In this document: positions 46,101 to 61,100 of the stretch, one piece after another
How the letters are laid out: the number at the start of each line of letters is the position of its first letter
How positions within the stretch are numbered: position 1 is the first letter of the stretch
DNA from: Rotaria socialis
Taxonomy: Eukaryota; Rotifera; Eurotatoria; Philodinida; Philodinidae
DNA: 64,000 nt
Assembly: GCA_905331475.1 (NCBI GenBank)
Contig: CAJNYU010000059.1
Location: 182,586 to 246,585, forward strand
Reading direction: 5' to 3'
Notes under the pieces: model-generated
Databases searched by the model: none
Told to the model about the DNA's origin: nothing
Seen by the model: only the letters and a program-made list of their open reading frames with translations
Translations under genes and position numbers: made by a program

Positions 46101-49100
46101 AAATTGAAAATTGTTGCCCGCCGTCGCCGTTCAACCCTTCGGCTGACACCTCTAGTTATATATGTCGAGTGTGTTTACTAGCGACGTCACGCTAAACAGA
46201 AGGTTCTTCAAAATCAATACTTCCTCTTTTTGATAGCTTTTCTGAAAACAAAAGCACTCGTATTTTAGGTTCAACCATTGAAATGCTTCGTTCGGATAAC
46301 ATTGAAGTTCGTTCACAATTATCTGCCACACAACGTCGAATGTTACAAGAAAAACAACAAGTAATGGATTATCTTCGTCAAATTGAAAATGATCTTATTG
46401 AAAAAGAACAAATAAAACAACGTGAATCTATTCTACGAAAAGATTATGATAAATTACAATTGATTCATAAACAAGATCGACAAGATATTGAAAAATTAAG
46501 TCTACAAATAAATCAAGATAAACAAAAGTTAGATCAACTAGAACAAGAACGTTTACAATTATTTAAAACAATTCAAAATATAGACGATAATAAAGGGAAT
46601 TTAGAAACCGAACTAGATTCATATAAATCAGCAACCAAACGTCTATATACATATTTTAAAATACCATTCGATTCTATTCATTCTATTGATCAATTAATTC
46701 CAATGTTAGAAGATCGATATCGTACAGAACAAGTCTCACAAGTTAGTTTCTTCTTCTATTTTTTGTTTTCACATGAAATTTACTATTTCAGGCTCGTATT
46801 CATGACATTCAACTTGTAAAATCAGCAACGGATACGAATCATGAGCATGAAACAGAAGAAATCCGACAACTTCGAGAGGATCTTCTATCCGTGAATATAC
46901 AATTGAAACAATTAAATGACGCTAATCAAGCTTGGCAACAATATCAACAGAATCAAATAATATTATTACGTGATCGACTCAACTTAACTAATATTGATAA
47001 TTTATCTTTTGATGATATTGTACAACAAATTGAAAATCGTTTTAATATATTAAATAATGAACTTGTTGAATTACAAGATGTTAAAAGTATATACACACTT
47101 TTTCTATTGATACTAATGAATGTTGCTTTATTACTATATAGAAACAACTGAAATTCAAGCTGTTAGTGCGCAATATATAAAAGATCATCTTTATCAATCG
47201 AAAGACACACAAACAGAAGACGCTCAAGAATATAAACCTATGCAGAAAGATGAATCTGCGGAAGTTGGTTTCCATTATTCTCAATTTTCCTTTATATAGT
47301 GATATCTTTTTTATAGATTCTCATTCAAAAGCTTACAATTAATAGTAAGCAATATGAAGAAGAACTTCGGGAACTACGAGAAAATTTAGCTACTTTGACT
47401 ACACAAGCTGCACAACTAGATGAAGCTAATCAAGCATGGCAACAATATCATCGAACGCAACTCGATAACTTTAGAAATAAACTTCAACCAAGTTTGCCCA
47501 TTGAAATCGAACTTTCCTTAGATGACATAGCACAATACATAGCTAATTATCTTGATCAAATGCGGGATGAACGTGAAAATCTTAGAGAACAGTTACAAAC
47601 ATCTGAGAAGTTAATCAATGATCATCGTTCTCGTAATAAATTTGTTATTCATTCTAAAATCTATTTCTACAAATTTATTTTTTCTTTAAGAATCAACTGA
47701 TAACATTTTAACAACACAAGAAAATTTCGCTAGCACTATCAATGAACTCAATCAGAAGCTACTTTTGATCAAACAACAAAATGATCAACTTGAAACTGAG
47801 AAATTTATTTTAAATCAACAAATTCTAAATCAAGAATCTACTATTTCAAAGCACGAAACAAAACCATCATCATCAGGTAGAGTACAATTCTACTACCATT
47901 TACACTATCAATTAAAACAATTCTATAGATTCGACATTATCTGCAGTTACTAGACACAGAGACACTACGCCAATTCATGAGGTACGTGAAGAGTCTATAT
48001 ATACACGGAATACGCATCTATGTAAATTTTAGCCCCAGATTCATTCAGTCATGCCAATTCAATCAGCATCACCACTTACAATGGCACATGATCAAGAGCT
48101 TGCACAACTTCGAGAAACTGTCACGATTCTCACAGATCAATGTGCACAGCTAGATGAAGCGAATCGAGCATGGCAGCAATATCATCAAACACAAGTACAA
48201 GATTTCCAATCTAAATTAAAAGATTATTTGCCTCTCGACCAAAACACTTCACTTGATTCCTATGCCGAACAGATTATTCAACTAATGCTCAAGACCAAAG
48301 AAGATTTCAACGCAACAAACGAAGCACTACGCGAAGAAATAGCAAATGTCCGCCTAGGTAAGCTATTCCTATGTCTTCGCATCGCTATTTCATGCACTTT
48401 TATTTTCTTCTATAGAATCAGGAACGAACTTGGAAACAATAAAAGAATCTTATGTGAATGCAATTAATGAATTAAATCAAGAACTACTTGCTATCAAAAA
48501 TCAATATGAAGCACTGGACAGCGAAAAACAGAGATTAGTCGATGAACTAGGAACTCGAACAGTTGGGTTGAATCCGGATCAGTGTAAACAGAATATTGGT
48601 AGGTTTCCTTTGATTTGATCTTTAACCTTAGCGCCGAAAATTCCTTAATTGTAGAAAGAATATCATCGAATTTACGTCAACATTCATTCGACGAGGTTTG
48701 TTTCGGATTGTATATCACCTTCAGATTTTATTTCTTGCGTTTAGGCTTTAATTCATAGCCGCGATGCTACACGTACAGAAGATGGAGAAGCTGAAAAACT
48801 ACGTGAGACTGTTGCTCTTCTCACAACACAATGTGCCCAATTAGATGAAGCTAACCGAGCATGGCAACAATATCATCAAACACAACTTGATACTTTCAAA
48901 ACTACGCTGCAAGAACATCTACCTTTGAATGACACTTTCACATTAGATCAAGCTGCACAACAGATTCTTAATCAAATCATAAGCGAAAGACAAGATTTCA
49001 ATCAACAATATCAAGCATTAGAAAAACAAAATGAAGATCTGCGATCCGGTAAACCATTTTTTCGATGGCTCATTTTATTTTCATCACATTTTCTATTGTG

Positions 49101-52100
49101 TAGAATCTGGAACGAATTTGGAAACTATCAAAGAATCTTATGTGAATGCAATTGAAGAATTAAATAAAGAGCTCAATAGTATGAAAGAACAGTACGAGCA
49201 AGCTAACAGTAAGTTTCCTTATCTAGATAACGATGTATTAAACATGTCTTGTTCAATTCTAGAAATCGAATCATCTGATCTATTGCAAAAGTCGTTCCAA
49301 GAGGTTTGTTTCCTCACAAAAGCTTTCCTTCTTCAAGTTTAGTTTCAATGACTTCTTCTCTATAGATATCATTGCAAAGTAGCGCCCCACTTGATCATCA
49401 AGACTCAGAAGAAATTCGACAACTTCGAGAAAATCTCGTTTTACTCACATCGCAACTTGACGAAACCAACCGAGCAGCGCAACAATATCAACAAACACAG
49501 TTGAATATTTTACGAAATCAATTTCAACATTGTTTATCGATTGATTTCGATAATTCATTTGATGTCATTGCTCAGCAAATTGCTGATCATGTCACAAGAG
49601 AACGAGAAGATTTCAATGAGAAATATCAAACATTAGAAAAACAAAATGAAGATCTCCGTTCAGGTTATTTCCTACGCATTCACAATATTTTCACTTGCCG
49701 TCTTGCTTACTCTGTTTAGAATTAACAAATAATATGGAATCCATTCGACAATCTTATGTGAACACAGTAAATGAGCTAAATCAAGAATTACTCATTATGA
49801 AAAAGCAATGTGAAGAATGTGATACTCAAAATCAATTGTTGACTGATGAACTCGAAAAACGACCTCTGCCAAGCAATCAAGAGTCAGTTGAACCAAATAT
49901 TGGTACTTATTTTGTTGTGAATCATACTAAGCACTATTTGTGAATTAATTGTTTTAGAAAAAGTGTCATTGAACGTATTGAAACAGCCATTTGAAGAGGT
50001 TTGTTATGAATTCTTTGTTTTCTCTCTTGCATATGTGATGCTTTTCAGGTACCTATTCATATGCGTGGTGTGAATGGTACAGAAGATGAAGAGCTTGGGC
50101 AGCTCCGCGAGACTGTTGCTCTCCTCACAGCTCAATGTACCCAACTAGACGAAGCTAATCGAGCATGGCAACAATATCTTCAAACACAAGTACAGGATTT
50201 CCGATCTAAGCTACAAGATTATTTGCCTGTGAATGAAAATATTTCACTCGATTATGCTGCCGAACAGATTATCGAACAGATATCGAAGGAGAGACAGGCT
50301 TTCAATGAAAAATATGAAACACTGGAAAAAGCGATGGAAAATCTTGAATTGGGTAAGCTATTGCTACACTTTTGCATTTATTTTGCATATGTTTGTCTGT
50401 TCGGTAGAATCTGGAACGAATTTGGAAACAATTAAAGAATCTTATGTTAATACAATTGATGAATTAAGTCAAGAGCTAGCGGTCATGAATAGTCAATGTG
50501 AACAACTGGATGCTGACAAGCAAAGATTATCCGATGAACTTGAAAGACGAACAGCTGAGTTCGATCGAGATCGTTCTAGACAGAACATTGGTAGGTTTCT
50601 TTGGTTTCATTCTCGAAATTGAGATAATAGTATTGATAATTATAGAGAGAGTATCATCGAATTTACTACAACAATCATTTGAAGAGGTTTGTTTCTAGTA
50701 TTTTGTTTTATTGGTCGATATATTTTCTTGGTTTAAGGTTCCCATCCATCGTAGTGGTGCTACACGTACAGAAGATGCAGAACTTGGAGAACTACGTGAG
50801 ACTGTTGCTCTTCTTACAGCTCAATGTACTCAACTAGATGAAGCTAATCGAGCATGGCAACAATATCATCAAACACAAGTACAAGATTTCCGATCTAAAC
50901 TACAAGATTATTTGTCTCTTGATGAAAATATTTCACTCGACTTTGCTGCCGAACAGATTATAAAACAAATATCGAAAGAGCGATCCGATTTCAATGAGAG
51001 ATATAACGGACTAGAAACACTCAACGCAGATCTTCGATTGGGTAAGCTATTCCTGCACTTTGATGCTCATCTATTGTTTTGTTTATTTTATTGTTTAGGA
51101 TCAGGAACGAACTTGGAAACAATTAAAGAATCTTATGTTAATACAGTTGATGAATTAAGCCAAGAGCTAGCGGTCATAAAAAGTCGATGTGAACAACTGG
51201 ATGCTGACAAGCAAAGATTATCCGATGAACTTGAAAGACGAACAGCTGAGTTCGATCGAGATCATTCTAGGCAGAATATCGGTAGGCTTCTTTGATTTTA
51301 TCCTCAAAATTGAGATAATAGTATTGATAATTATAGAGAGAGTATCATCGAACTTACTACAACAATCATTTGAAGAGGTTTGTTTCTAATTTTGTTTTTT
51401 TACGAATCGGTATATTTTCTTGTTTTAAGGTTCCAATCCATCGTAGTGTCGCTACACGTACAGAAGATGGAGAAGCTGAAAAACTACGTGAGACTGTTGC
51501 TCTTCTCACAACACAATGTGCCCAATTAGATGAAGCTAACCGAGCATGGCAACAATATCATCAAACACAACTTGATACTTTCAAAACTACGCTGCAAGAA
51601 CATCTACCTTTGAATGACACTTTCACATTAGATCAAGCTGCACAACAGATTCTTAATCAAATCATAAGCGAAAGACAAGATTTCAATCAACAATATCAAG
51701 CATTAGAAAAACAAAATGAAGATCTGCGATCCGGTAAACCATTTTTTCGATGGCTCATTTTATTTTCATCACATTTTCTATTGTGTAGAATCTGGAACGA
51801 ATTTGGAAACTATCAAAGAATCTTATGTGAATGCAATTGAAGAATTAAATAAAGAGCTCAATAGTATGAAAGAACAATTCGAGCTGATCTCTGCTGAAAA
51901 ACAATTTTTAACTGATGAGCTTGCGAAAAGCCCTATGGGCTTCAATGGGGGCAAAAGCAAGGAATCAATTGGTAATANCATTTTATTTTCATCACATTTT
52001 CTATTGTGTAGAATCTGGAACGAATTTGGAAACTATCAAAGAATCTTATGTGAATGCAATTGAAGAATTAAATAAAGAGCTCAATAGTATGAAAGAACAA

Positions 52101-55100
52101 TTCGAGCTGATCTCTGCTGAAAAACAATTTTTAACTGATGAGCTTGCGAAAAGCCCTATGGGCTTCAATGGGGGCAAAAGCAAGGAATCAATTGGTAATA
52201 TTTATTTTTCTCTTAGCTATATCAGGAAAAATGTGTTTGTTTTGCTTTTTGCAGATTTTACACCAGTGAATGCGGTTGCTGAAGTTTGTTGCTACTATTA
52301 TTTCGCGATGTTCAGTTGGAGAGTGTATGTTCACTTTTTTTTAGATTTCTTTGCAAACAGCTGCTCCTGTTTTGGAACAAGACAATGAAGAACTTTTACA
52401 ATTACGAGAAAATTTTGCTATTCTCACTTCACAGTATGCTCAATTAAGTGAAGCTAATCGTGCTTGGCAAGAATTTCATCAATCGCAAGTGAATGATTTT
52501 CGCACAAGAATACAAGATTGCATACAAATTGATGACGATTTATCATTTGATGCTATTGCCCAAAAACTTGTCAATGAAATAACAGCTGAACGTGAATATT
52601 CTAATGAGCGATATCAAGCTTCAGAAAAAGAATATAATGAGCTTCAATCAGGTGAATTGTCTTAACTATTTTTATTTTGTCTATCTTACTGACTGTTCAA
52701 TCTTATTAGAATCGGTTCAAAGTAGACAAGAACTTCTCTTCCTCAAAGAACAATTTGAGGAAGTTCTTCGCGATAAACAATCATTAATGAGTCAAATTGA
52801 AAATCAATCGATCATGAATAATCAAGAACGTGATACTCAAGCAATTGGTAAATATTTTTGTATTGGAAAACTTTTTTTTTCTTATTTCTATTCGTAACTC
52901 TTTAGAATTAGTAAATAGGAAATTGCTGGAACAACAAAGTGAAATTGTTAGTGTGAATTGTTTGATTCTTGATTTAAAAAATCTATTCTTTTGTTTGTTT
53001 TTAGTCTCAACTTCAGCAGAATCTAGATTCGGTTACAGCTCAACTTGATGAAACAAATCATTCGCGGCAGCAATCTGAACAAACACAGCTATATTTACTC
53101 AAAAGTATTTTACCACATTCAACTAAAATATCTCTAGATGAATTAACACAAGAAATCATCTCATATGTAAATCATTTAACAACTGAAATGGAATCATTAA
53201 AAGAAAAAGCAGTATTAAGTGATGAAGAAAGTCAACATGATGGTAGGAGAATTTAAACTTAAAATTAAAATTTTTATCAATGAATTTTAGTCAATCAACT
53301 TGCACAAGAACTTAATGCATTACAAAATCATTGCACACAGTTAGATATTGCTAATCGAACATGGCAGCTATTTTATGATAATCAAATTGATTTATTGAAA
53401 GAAAAATTCAACATTTATATTAATATTGATAATAATCAAAGTTTTGATCAAATTATTCAATTGATTGCTATGCAATTCGAACAGCAGAAACAGTTCAATG
53501 AAAATATTCAATTAGGTAAAAAAATTACGAATTCTACTAGAAACAAAATAATATTAGGAGAAACTAGACAAACATTGAGAAATCCAAGTAGAATTTTATA
53601 TGTAGTTAACTTGAGCTGCTAAAAGAATGTTAATAGAGGAATATTTCTATAGCACTGAACATACAGTGCTAAATCTATTAGATGTACATCAACAGTTGGA
53701 AACTTTTCAGCTAGAATATCTGAATTTCTGATCAAATTTTAATTATCTTAGGCATAAATCAAGATAATTTCGATTTGTTAAAACAACAATTAATAAAGTC
53801 ACAAGAAAAGGAACAATCGCTCAGTCAGCAAATCTATACTCTTGAAGAAGAATGTCAAAATCTTGAAGAACAATTAAAAGAAAGTCAATATTCAATTGAT
53901 TCATTAAAAACTAATTTACAATTGGTATCAAATGAAAATGAACAACTTAAACAACAATATGATGACTTACAACAGAAGAGTAGCTTACTCACTAATGTGA
54001 ATCAATTAACTGATTTCGAACGACAATCTTCTCATGATACTTCAAAACAAATGATTCAAAAAGAAGTTCGTCATACACCAATTCAAGAGGTTAGTAAAAG
54101 ATTTAAACCAATCTTGAAAATTAATTTTCCTATTACCTCTTCAAGGTTCAAATCCACCGAGTAACTCCTGTTCGATCAGCGCATACACCAAATATAGAGG
54201 AAGAAATACGTCAATTACGAGCTGACCTCAGTGCATCATCAGCTCATTGTTTACAATTAGAAGAAGCTAATCGTGCTTGGCAACAATTCCATCAAAGTCA
54301 ACTCGAAATATTTCGTAATAAATTACAAACTTCAATTACCTTAGACGATAATTTTACACTTGAACAAGTAGCACAACAAATTCTTATTCATTTTGAACAA
54401 TTAGAAAAGAGTAAAGAAAATGTATATGCGTCAGGTAAGAAACTTGCAGTCTTTCTAGTAAATTTTCGCAATTATATTTTAAAAATAATTTTAAAATGAC
54501 TACAAATCAAAGCAAATATTTCTATCATTTACTTTTCAAACTTCTAGCAACCATAAAATGAATGGGGTTTATTGTAAATTAATCATACTCTGTTTAAAAA
54601 GAAGGAAAAATAAATGCATGTGATATCCCTATTGAGAAATTTACTAGTTTTCTAATATGATGAAAGTATTATCTATACAATCATCTACATTTTCAACATA
54701 TTTAGCAATAGCTAGATGTTAAATTTCAGCAGATTGTCAATCTAATGGATCAGTTTTAAAAATACGCAAAACAATTGTTGACTTGTTTTTAGACTCAAGT
54801 TCAGTAATTGACTCTTTACAAAAACAATTAACTCAATATCAATTCAATGAATCCATGCTTTCTCAAAATCTTGAACAATTAAATAAAAAATTACTTGATG
54901 TTTCTCGTGAATGTGACGAATTTCGAGAGAATAATGCTGAATTAATATTATCCAAACAACAATTACAAGAACGACTGCAACAAATCGATGAAATTCAGTT
55001 GTCAAATGATAATTCAGAGAAACTATTTCAACTACAACAACAACATGATGCACTCAGTTTAGAAAATCAACAATTACAATCCAAATTGATTGATATGGAA

Positions 55101-58100
55101 AAATGTCTGAGTCCATCACCAGTTCATGCAACCATTCAACGTATTGATTCACCAAGAGAGGTATGTGATCATTATTTCATTTGATTGTTTTACAAATTTT
55201 CCTCTTTTCTTGTTGAAGAATGTGGCTATTCATAATGTTAATCGTGAACATGAACTAGAAATCTATCGATTACGAGCAGATCTTGCCACAGCATCTGCTC
55301 GATGTTTAGAATTAGAAGAAGTAAATCTTGCTTGGCAAAACTATCAACACGACCAAATAGAATCATTACGAAAAAAACTACAAGAACAAATACCCTCATT
55401 GAACGAAATTGATAATGCTTCCATAGAATATCAGTCTCAACAAATAATTCATCATTTAGATCATTTGTATGCTGAACGAGATAATGTCATCCGTGATAAT
55501 GATCTATTGAAAGACGAGCTTCGTATACTAAAACAACAACTAGGTAATAGTTTATTCACTCATCACTCAAGGAAATTAATAAAGTATTTCAATATAGAAC
55601 GTCCACGATCTACAGAACCTACACAACGAATATTTCATAAACGATCACCACATAAACACATTTCAGAAGTCAGTTCCGTGCGTTCACTTTCCTTTATTAC
55701 AAAATTTCTCTTTCATATAGCCTCAGATTCATAGTGTAACATCATCGACATCAGCATCTCCTCTTATCCATGAACATGAACATGAACAAGAACTTCTACA
55801 ATATCGGGAAAGTGTTGCTCTTCTCACAACACAATGTGCCCAATTAGATGAGGCTAACCGAGCATGGCAACAATATCATCAAACACAACTTGATACTTTC
55901 AAAAATACGCTGCAAGAACATCTACCTATGAACGACATTTTCACATTGGATCAAGCTGCACAACAGATTCTTAATCAAATCATAAGCGAAAGACAAGATT
56001 TCAATCAACAATATCAAGCATTAGAAAAACAAAATGAAGATCTGCGATCAGGTAAACAATTCTTTTCGAAATCTTCCTCATTTCTCATTTGATTCTCTAT
56101 TGTATAGAATCTGGAACGAATTGGGAGACAATTAAGGAATCTTATGTGAATGCAATTGAAGATTTAAATCAAGAGCTAGTTATCATGAAAAGTCAATGTG
56201 AACAGCTGGATGTTGACAAGCAAAGATTATCCGATGAACTTGAAAGACGAACAACTGAGTTCGATCGAGATCATTCTAGGCAGAATATTGGTAGGTTTCT
56301 TTGGTGTCATTCTCGAATTGCAGATGCTTATTTTGATAATTATAGAGAGAGTGTCATCGAACTTACTACAACAATCATTTGAAGAGGTTTGTTCTTGTTT
56401 TGTGTTTTTACGGATGGATGTATTTTTGCTTGTTTTAAGGTTCCAATCCATCGTAGTGGTCCTAGTCACACAGAAATGGTGGAATGTGGACAACTTCGTG
56501 AGACTGTTGCTCTTCTGACAGCACAATGCAGCCAATTAGATGAAACCAATCGAGCATCGCAACAATATCATCAAACACAAGTACTAGATTTTCTATCTAA
56601 ATTACAAGAGTTTTTGTCTGTCGATGAAAACACTTCACTTGATGCAGCTGTAGAGCAGATTGTAGAGCAAATATCGAAGGAAAGATCAGATTTCCATGAA
56701 AGATTTGAACGGCTAGAAAAAGAAAGTGAGCGCCTACAAACAGGTACTATCTTATTTAAAAGTGATTTTGTGGGTATTTTATTATTTTCTATATAGAATC
56801 GAAAGCTAACGCCGATGCAATGCAAAATACTTATCAAACTATAATTAATGGAATCAATGAAGAATTAGTTGCCATAAAAAAACAGTGCGAAGAATGGAAA
56901 ATTGAAAAACAGTATCTGACTGATGAACTTGAAAAACGATCTGTTCCATTACACCAAGAACATGTTGAGCGGAACATCGGTATATCTATTCTATCTCGTG
57001 TATTACATCGAATAATTTATTTCAAATTTATTTTAGAAAAAGTGTCATTGAATCTTTTGAAACAGTCATTTGCAGAGGTTTGTTACAATTCATTTATTTC
57101 ACTGTTTTATTTATTTTATTTTCAGGTTCCGATTCATACTAGTAGTATGAATGTTGAAGGAGATATAAGTGAATGTCAACAACTTCGGGAAACCGTTGCG
57201 TCTTTCACTACTCAATGTGCACAACTTGATGAAGCAAATCAAGCATGGCAAATGTATCACCATACACAATTACAGGAGTTTCGAAACAAACTACAAGACT
57301 ATTTATCTGTTGATGATAATGTATCGTTCGATATCGTCGCACAGCAGATTATTGATAGAATTAGTAGCGAGCGAGAAGATTTCAATAATAAATATCAAGC
57401 ATTAGTAAACAAATTTGATGGTCTTCGATCAGGTAGTTCAGTATGGATGATTAAGTATTTTAATTATAATATTTTTGATTTTCCACGATTAGATATGACT
57501 GTTCCGGCAGTACAGCAATCCGAGATGAATACTGCTAATGGATTCAATGAAGAACTCAGTGTAATAAAGGAAGTCGATCAAAAACTTTATGCTGAGAAAC
57601 AACCCCTAATGGATCAAATCGAAAGTTTCTCAACTCATACTGAACCAAAACAAGATATTGGTATGTTAATTTTACTTTACAATCTTTAGTTGAATATAAA
57701 AACTCTTTTACTATAGAACAAGTATCATTGAATATATTGAAAGAGCCACGCGAACAGGTTCGTTTGAATTTGAATTTTTATATAATTTTTTTATGTTGTT
57801 TTTTGTTATATTTAGGTCTCTATTCATACTAGTAGTGTTGATGCCAGAGAAGATATAGAAGAACTTCAAAAAAGGATTGCTCATCTTACAAGTGAATGTG
57901 CACAACTTGATGAAGCAAATCGTACATGGCAAAGATACGAACAAACACAATTAGACAATTTCCGAAATAGACTTCAGGATTATATTTCTATCGATGAACA
58001 TATTTCATTTGATGATGTTATACACAAGATTATCGAAAAAATCGTTCAAGATCGAGAAACTTTGAAGGCGAAATGTGCTGACTTCGATAGATCCAATGAT

Positions 58101-61100
58101 TATCTTCAATCAGGTAGGCCACCATAGATTTTGTTTTATGTTAATTATTCTTCGTGCATCTAATCTATAGAATCAACTTTGAAAATGCAATTAACTGAAC
58201 AGCCTTCTACAGATTATGTCGATGAATTAAACCAAGAATTAGCTATGTTAAGAAATCAAAATGAAGAACTCCATAGAATCAATAAGCATCTTGTTTTTGA
58301 TAAAGAAAACTTAAGCAATCAATTAAATGATCGATCAATAGTTTTAGGTCATCATACTGTATCAGATTTGAATCAAATTCCAGAAGAAAATACAGATGAA
58401 CTAAAAGAAAATGTTTGTTTCATCATTTTTTACTCTAATCTATTATTATTATTCTATTGTTTTATTTTTATCATTTAGTCGGAAGGTCAATCTTCGTCTG
58501 CTCCTATTGACGCCGAGGAAATGGAAAAAATTCGAGCTGATCTAACCAGCATCACTGATCAATTCAATCAATTAATACAAACTAATCGAAGTGAACTCGA
58601 TTCATTTCGTGATATATTACAAAATTGGATTTCTCTTCCGGAAAATTCAACGCTTGATGATATTGCACAACAATTAAAAGATCAATTCGAACAACGCCAA
58701 CAAAATGTTCCTCATACAACGGAAAATCAAACTCAAACAATTGAATTAACAGAAAAAATTCATATGGCTATTGAAACGACTCCAGTAATATATGAAAATC
58801 ATCAAACACAAATTGATCTCGTTGATACGAATGACGAAGAAACTCAAACTGAATCATTTCAGCAATTGTGGCCCATCGTAAGTGATCAAAACAAAAATTG
58901 ATTCAATTAACAAAGTTGATGAAAGTAGAGTTTGAGAAATATTTTAAGAAACCAGTTGTACAAAACTTTTTGCGCTGAAACCAATTTTGCATAGTTAATA
59001 CTTTTAATAACAAGAAGGGATTTCGCAGTCTATGACACAGTTCGATCAACTTATGTTTCGATCAAATTTTGAATGAGTAGATTAACTATGCTTATGGACT
59101 TCGAATGGCTGCGTGTTTTATAGAATATTCACTTTTATTTATTATATTCGTATAGTTTGTATTTGCTTAGGCTGCATATTGTAAAGAATATTGAACTATT
59201 TTGACTTGCCCATGTTATTAAACTTTTAAGCAAACAAAAAATAGTAGAAATCATTTCTCGCCAAATAGTCATTTCAAAATATATTTTACATTTGAAAATT
59301 TATCTCATAACTAGAATCGCTTTGTTGTTTGTGTTCACTCGTCTTTGAAAAAGTTCTACTAAATGTTTTTGTACATAACAATAGAATATCTTATTTGAGC
59401 TATAAAGTTCGGGACGACTGGTTGAAAACATTCGCTCAGTAACCGATGTGAATTAATCACAACAAGACGAAAGGAATAAATTTCTTGTTTGTTTTTTTTC
59501 TAGCTCAAAGATGACAATCTGTACAATCATGATGAAGATGATAATAATCTATTAGATTATATTGATGAAATCTCTTCTCTATCGCCAACTGATCTTACGG
59601 ATCGTCTTAATAAAGAATGTCAACAAATTTTAATAAAAAAGAATCTATCACTATCATCCTATGACAATTTACAATTAAATCATCATGCATTAATGACAAT
59701 TTACTTACTTTATAAACAACATCTAACTGATGATGCCAAGCAATTATATAACGAAACATTAATACGTGCATTAAGACTAGAATATGAATTGATAAATAAT
59801 GAAAAACATGATTACATGGAAAAATACAATGAAGTTGAAGAAAAATATTTGAATGAACTAAATTTGAATGAAAAGAAAATGCATCAATTGCAAAATAAAT
59901 ATGAAGAATTGCTTGAACACAACGAACTCGAACGTTTAGATTCTAAAAAAATATTAAATGATTTAGCTGAAAAATATGAATTCAATTTATATAATTTACA
60001 TCAAGAAAATGAAAATCTAAAATATAATTTAAGTAATATGTCACAAAGTCGTGAGAAATCATTAGGAAATGATCATAATCAATTACAAAGCCAATATCAA
60101 CAGTTAAGACAAGATTACGATGAACTTATTAGTGAAAATGAATTACTAAAAGACTATAATTCTCAAATGTATCAACGAAAACTACAACGAAATGCAGATG
60201 ATCAAGGTAAGAAAAAGTTTTTCATATACGTATCTATCAACAATTGCATCAAGTCAAAAATTAAAGAAAAAGAAAAAGTAGCATTATCTTTATTTAATAA
60301 CGATAAAATAAAGAATAAAGAAAAATATGCTTCCTAAAAAACCCAAAATTTGGTCTTTTCCCGATAGCTCGAAGAAAATTAAGAAGTTTAAGGCTATCAA
60401 ATTTTGAACACTAGATGTTTTTCCATAAATGATTTATGCCTCACCATCATTTGCTAGTATTATTTCATACTGCAATGCCAGTGATGATAAGCAAGAACTG
60501 CAATCAATGTTTTCTGTTGTTATACAAATTATTCATCTATTTACCAGTGACTGTAGAAAATCTTTCTTTTTTCTTTATTTTAACTTTATTTTTACAAATA
60601 AAGATCGTCTTTATCTTTATTTTATAAATATAAAGGTTTTATTTATCTTTATTCTTTAATGTAAAGATCCATAAAGATAAAGTAACACCCCTAGTACACG
60701 GCCGTTTGACCACAATTTACGGCCGTTTGGTATGCACCGTGCATGCCAAAACGTCGAATTACGGCGATTTACGGTCGGAAACGTTATAAAACGGTAGTAA
60801 ACGTTGCCGTTTACGATCGTATCAGGTCACCGTAATGTTCGATCTGGGATTCAATACTTTTTAAAAATCGTATTATGTAAACTCCACAATTGATTAAAGC
60901 GAATACCGTAATAATACTAATCACTTTAGAATATACATTATCAAAACGCTTTACTTAATGAAATAATATCTAAATCGAAGGTGATTGATTGTTTGATAAT
61001 ATTTGCTTCATTGTAAATTAGGATAACATGACAAAAAAGAATAAGTGTAGGTAATCTAAGCACAGTTACATGCTCGATTTTCCGAGAAGTATCAAATGTG

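Noticed and set aside
54730-54780. Possible extra exon after TTTCAG before the 54793 exon
   Set aside because: The acceptor is acceptable but there is no donor that keeps the frame; the 54434 donor joins directly to 54793 in frame.
60429-60659. Two overlapping ORFs in a golgin-gene intron
   Set aside because: No domain, no splice role, and AT-rich low-complexity ends; considered as transposase remnants but no motif supports that.
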